Of a stretch of DNA of 64,000 nt, positions 61,079-64,000 are shown in pieces. This DNA comes from Epiperipatus broadwayi. Taxonomy: Eukaryota; Onychophora; Udeonychophora; Euonychophora; Peripatidae. The stretch's first letter is position 1. Every line of letters begins with the position of its first letter. Under the pieces are notes generated by a model. That model was not told where the DNA came from and searched no databases. It saw only the letters and a list, made by a program, of their open reading frames with translations. The translations under genes and the position numbers were made by a program. The stretch covers positions 62,001 to 126,000 of the forward strand of contig JAQFVV010013073.1 in NCBI GenBank assembly GCA_028023455.1. Direction: 5' to 3'.

Positions 61079-61431
61079 TAAAGAGGCAAAAACTCTCTAT
61101 ATAGTAGTGCCACCTTGTGCTAACCAGAGTAATCAATGGATGCCAGAAGGTTTGTGCATAAAATCCCTATCTAGTGCCTACTCATCCAATATCCCCAGAC
61201 TAGTTTCTGGCTTGTGGCCTTTGTCAGTGAGGAGCCTTGGAGGTGCAGTGTTTTCAGATCCAAGGCTCCTCACTGACGAAGGCCACAAGCCAGAAACTAC
61301 TCTGGGTAAACCTTCTGGCATCCATTGATTACTCTGGTTAGCACAAGGTGGCACTACTATATGGAGTTTTTGCCTGTTTACTAACAGTTATGTGCTAGCA
61401 TGAGATAGTGATCATGTGATGTTTAGTGGTT
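61079..61431 (+). mobile_element. Foldback repeat with nested palindromes, 12-bp target duplication
   Basis: TATGGAGAGATG occurs at 61067-61078 and again at 61432-61443, bracketing a 353-bp insertion in the RTE coding region. The outer inverted arms are 61084-61153 and 61308-61375 (about 68 bp; the right arm's reverse complement begins AGGCAAAAACTCCATATAG). The inner arms are 61201-61241 and 61259-61299 (41 bp, one mismatch), enclosing a loop of 17 bp. A tail of about 56 bp lies outside the right outer arm only, so the arms are not at the element's ends. Half-units occur at 32161-32261 and, decayed, at 6972-7031. No coding capacity. Target duplication length suggests endonuclease-primed insertion (inference). 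Confidence 0.88.
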
Positions 61432-61432
61432 T

Positions 61433-61768
61433 ATGGAGAGATGCATGTTGGGAATAACAAGAAGAGATCAAAAACACAATATATGGATAAGAGAACAAAC
61501 AGGTATTACTGACCTCATTGAAAAAATTAAAAGACTGAAGTGGAGTTGGACTGGACATATTGCTAGAAGAGATGATAATAGATGGACAAGTGAAATCTTA
61601 AACTGGATTCCAAGAGATTGTAAAAGACCCAGAAACAGACCATATGTGAGGTGGATGAATGAAATAAGAAAGTGTGCATGGGTAATGTGGAGAAGAGAAG
61701 CTAAAGATCAGAGATGGATTGAACTTGGAGAAACCTTCATCCTGCAGTGGATTGATAATGGTTGTTGA
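61433..61768 (+). pseudogene. RTE copy 2 C-terminal region after the nested insertion
   Basis: A 111-codon frame starting in the target duplication (MERCMLGITRRD) and running through TDLIEKIKRLKWSWTGHIAR, DDNRWTSEILNWIPRD and VRWMNEIRKCAWVMWRREAK to FILQWIDNGC. It continues the RTE protein interrupted at 61078. The ATG is part of the element's interior, not a natural start. Confidence 0.85.
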
Positions 61769-61782
61769 TGATGGTGATGACA

Positions 61783-62617
61783 CAACTTTAAATATTGTAA
61801 TGCTAAAATACATTATTACATATTAAGAGGATGGCCAAAACCAGGTTTTATGACTTACATGGCGCTAATCCTAGTTTGAAATGAGATCATTCATAAAACA
61901 CGTGCAAGAAAATAAATGCAGTTGTATAAAAAAATAATTATTTTCGTCGAAATTAGTAATAAAGAGATATTATATTAATTCATCTTTGTGAAAAATACAA
62001 GAAACATTTAGCTTTAATTTAGAATTAGATATTAATTTTAAAAGTTTTATTTTTATTAAACAAACATTTAAAGTTTAGATTTAAATATGATGTAAATAAA
62101 AAAAAATATTTAGATTATATAATTTATTTGAATTAAATGGATAGGATTGTTTGCAAACCAAGAAAAGTGTATGTTTCAAATGTATCTATAATGTAAGAGT
62201 TAGTCTGATTTTTGGAATGATGGAGGTCATAATAGGGTTAAGCTAAAGTAAAAGATGCAGTAATAAAAAAAAAGCTCACATATATATTATAGTACAATGA
62301 ATGTGCAACCCTCCACAAAGTGTTAAAAGAGAGTCTGGGACTCCAGTTCACGCTGTTACAGGCTCCAGTTTTATTCACCAAGGTTATAGTCTAGTTTTGA
62401 ATTCATAGAAGAAAAGTTTACTAAGGTGTAAGTGAATACCTGTTTTATTGTTTTTTCATCTTTACAAGAAATTTTAAATCAGTTTTCATTCAAGAATAAT
62501 TGAAATTACCAATCGTTCCATTTTATGTAAATGGCTGCCCTTAGAAATAGGCAAAAGCTAGGTTATGTAATTCTTAGAATCATTTGAGTAACATAAATCT
62601 TCGAAAAATACTTTTAA
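61783..62617. other. No gene seen; possible 5' region of a downstream retroelement
   Basis: A/T-rich to about 62290, then a less AT-rich patch (GAGTCTGGGACTCCAGTTCA, CACGCTGTTACAGGCTCCAG) leading to the open frame at 62618. No primer-binding site or long terminal repeat could be identified. Confidence 0.3.
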
Positions 62618-62983
62618 ATGAAACCAAATTATTCTAAAAAGAATAGAGACACTAGAAATCCTAATCTTATTGATAGAATAAAAAGAGTAAGCATTTGGAC
62701 ATCAAATCTCATTGAAAATAAAAATGTTAACAAAGATAGTTTTAAGAACTTCATCCTTGCATCAGATATTAATAATGTTAAACAAGTTTCCATGGCTGAA
62801 AACCAGTCAGGGAAGACAGAAAACAGCCTAAGGAACATTATAGATACAAAAATTAATCACAAAACTAAGGAAAAAACAAATCCCAGTATTAAATTGTTCA
62901 TAGGAATAAAATTACGATATCGTGTGTCAAACCGGAAGTTGCTGAATACAGCAAATCAGTGCAGAGCGAATAAATTATTTTGA
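62618..62983 (+). CDS. Hypothetical basic protein, 121 codons
   Basis: The open frame starts MKPNYSKKNRDTRNPNLIDR and is rich in Lys, Asn and Ser, with no hydrophobic segment and no motif I recognise. Codon use is that of AT-rich DNA. A coding-like but broken stretch follows at 63160-63600, and together they could be the remains of a retroelement first ORF. It may equally be a chance frame: AT-rich DNA on this scale yields some frames of this length, though few are this even in composition. Confidence 0.35.
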   Translation: MKPNYSKKNRDTRNPNLIDRIKRVSIWTSNLIENKNVNKDSFKNFILASDINNVKQVSMAENQSGKTENSLRNIIDTKINHKTKEKTNPSIKLFIGIKLRYRVSNRKLLNTANQCRANKLF

Positions 62984-63159
62984 ATTTTAATTCGATATCA
63001 ATTTTAGAATTAAACATTATAGATTAGGACTTAAGCTATCGTCTTGCACAAAAATCAAATTTTTCCGATGATCACAGCGGAGGTTATTAGTTCACTTCCG
63101 GTGTAATTTGGGGACCACAAAAAATAAAAAATATTCAAATCAATACAAAATTATAACGA

Positions 63160-63600
63160 AATGATTCCTGAGTTACAAAACAATGATTTAAAGGCAAAAT
63201 TAGTCCAAATGATGTTTTAGACCTAAACAGAGACATTGAAGCCACAAATGATTCATCCTCTTTTAATTCAACAATTATTGAGATTATTCCAAAGTTTAAC
63301 AACAAACTTTCAGACTATACAACTGAATCCTTCATTACTAATCAAGACCCAGGATTCAATCCAAAGAAGCAGAATTCAATTAGTATCAACAAATAAGAAT
63401 CATAGTAAACACTCAAGGTCTTTATAGTTGGATAGGCTGAACAGATATTGTGAACATTTGCAGATACAGGAGGTTGCTAATGATTACAGACTTTCAGCTC
63501 TATTGACCTCAGAGTGCAATGTGATATGGACAAATGATGTGTACTCATGGTGTGCAAGTAAATCTGGCTTGATTCCAGATTACAATGAATCCACTGTTGC
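63160..63600 (+). pseudogene. Possible gag-like retroelement remnant
   Basis: In shifting frames the translation reads MIPELQNNDLKAKLVQMMF (about 63160-63215), then EATNDSSSFNSTIIEIIPKF with NNKLSDYTTESFITNQDPGF (63240-63360). After a stop comes LDRLNRYCEHLQIQEVANDY with RLSALLTSECNVIW (about 63431-63532). The last stretch has the look of the helical capsid region of retrotransposon gag proteins (a WxxRLxRYC-type helix, then RLSALLT). This is a resemblance judged by eye; no zinc knuckle or protease follows. Confidence 0.3.
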
Positions 63601-63606
63601 CTTGAT

Positions 63607-64000
63607 GGGCATGGGTCTGCACTCTTCTTTTCCTCATGTGTGGTGGGGGTGGTCTTGAGGGGTTTGGTTCATTTGTTGGGGTGGTCAGCTGTCACTACCA
63701 AGCCTGGGAATAGCTGCCAGGTGGGTGAAGATCATTGCCTTCCATTGAACTTTGCCCTGAGAGGCTGCTGCACCACGTTGATGGATTGTTTATTAGGACA
63801 GTGTTGATTTGAGCTCATTATTATTTTTGTTTCCTTAGTTAACTTTAAAATTAGCACATTTGTAAGGTGGTTGGTCTGCTTTGGGCCACTGACAATTTTT
63901 GTAGCTTTGATAGACTTTGCAATAATTTTGCAGGCATGGGTCTGCACTCCCCTTTTCTTTCTCAGGGGTCATGGCAGTCATTAGGGGCCTGGTTTATTGG
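63607..64000. repeat. Repeat with about 326-bp period (incomplete at window end)
   Basis: GGCATGGGTCTGCACTCTTC (63608) and GGCATGGGTCTGCACTCCCC (about 63934) start similar segments (CTTTTC, then TC/AGGGGT, GTCAT/GTGGT and GGTTT/GGTTTATTGG), suggesting two units of a tandem or composite repeat. The window ends within the second. Confidence 0.55.

Larger units (their letters stand above)
58296..61782 (+). mobile_element. RTE-type LINE, essentially full length (copy 2)
   Basis: Same architecture as copy 1 on the opposite strand: 5' untranslated region (58296-58617), endonuclease, linker, reverse transcriptase and C-terminal region, ending in TGTTGATGATGGTGATGAC. The reading frame is broken in more places than copy 1, so it is the more decayed of the pair over most of its length, yet its RT motif C is intact (FADD). 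It is interrupted by a 353-bp foldback repeat at 61079-61431 with a 12-bp target duplication. The two elements lie head to head, 1.7 kb apart. Confidence 0.9.

Noticed and set aside
61068-61328. 86-codon plus-strand frame as a gene
   Set aside because: It reads from RTE coding sequence into the foldback insertion; its later part comes from palindromic arms.
61067-61443. Foldback region considered as an assembly artefact (false inverted duplication)
   Set aside because: A 12-bp target duplication flanks it, the arms differ slightly, and independent half-copies occur at 32.2 and 7.0 kb.

Overview
The window looks like AT-rich, repeat-dominated animal DNA with no recognisable intact host gene. 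The organism is probably a cephalopod mollusc, perhaps an octopus. That is inference from the mix of elements: RTE-type LINEs, Penelope-like elements (PLEs), KIAA1586-type hAT fossils, and short repeats sharing a conserved core as cephalopod SINEs are described to do. There is no bacterial gene organisation, CRISPR array, rRNA or canonical tRNA gene.

Layout. 0-14 kb: AT-rich sequence with a palindromic cluster of a short repeat (family A, 2.6-4.1 kb), a perfect (TTA)n array of about 180 bp, and a decayed RTE copy (10.1-12.2 kb) interrupted by a family A repeat. 14.7-16.8 kb: a nearly intact PLE with reverse transcriptase and GIY-YIG endonuclease, broken only by two stops at its N-terminal end. 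16.9-24 kb: hairpin and family D repeats, a second decayed PLE of another lineage (22.7-23.7 kb) and a tRNA-like short repeat. 24.6 kb: a palindromic MITE flanked by TTAA. 26-31 kb: a degenerate minisatellite and some higher-GC blocks of unknown origin. 31.3-32.5 kb: a decayed mariner transposase carrying a nested repeat. 33-41 kb: an RTE tail, a family B repeat, a possible HTH transposase fragment, a 112-bp tandem duplication, a composite repeat and a second MITE. 42-46.7 kb: a hAT transposase fossil split by an unidentified, higher-GC insert of about 2.5 kb. 47-52.4 kb: families C, A, B and D and another RTE fragment. 53.3-61.8 kb: two essentially full-length RTE elements arranged head to head; the second carries a nested foldback repeat with a 12-bp target duplication. 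62.3-64 kb: weak retroelement-like open frames and a 326-bp-spaced repeat.

How the parts relate. RTE and PLE proteins are self-mobilising: an endonuclease nicks the target and the reverse transcriptase copies the element RNA in place. Short repeats A-D, the foldback repeat and the MITEs have no coding capacity and would depend on proteins supplied elsewhere. Nesting gives relative ages: the mariner is older than the foldback-type fragment inside it, the hAT is older than its insert, the decayed RTE at 10-12 kb is older than the family A repeat inside it, and the RTE at 58.3 kb is older than the foldback repeat inside it.
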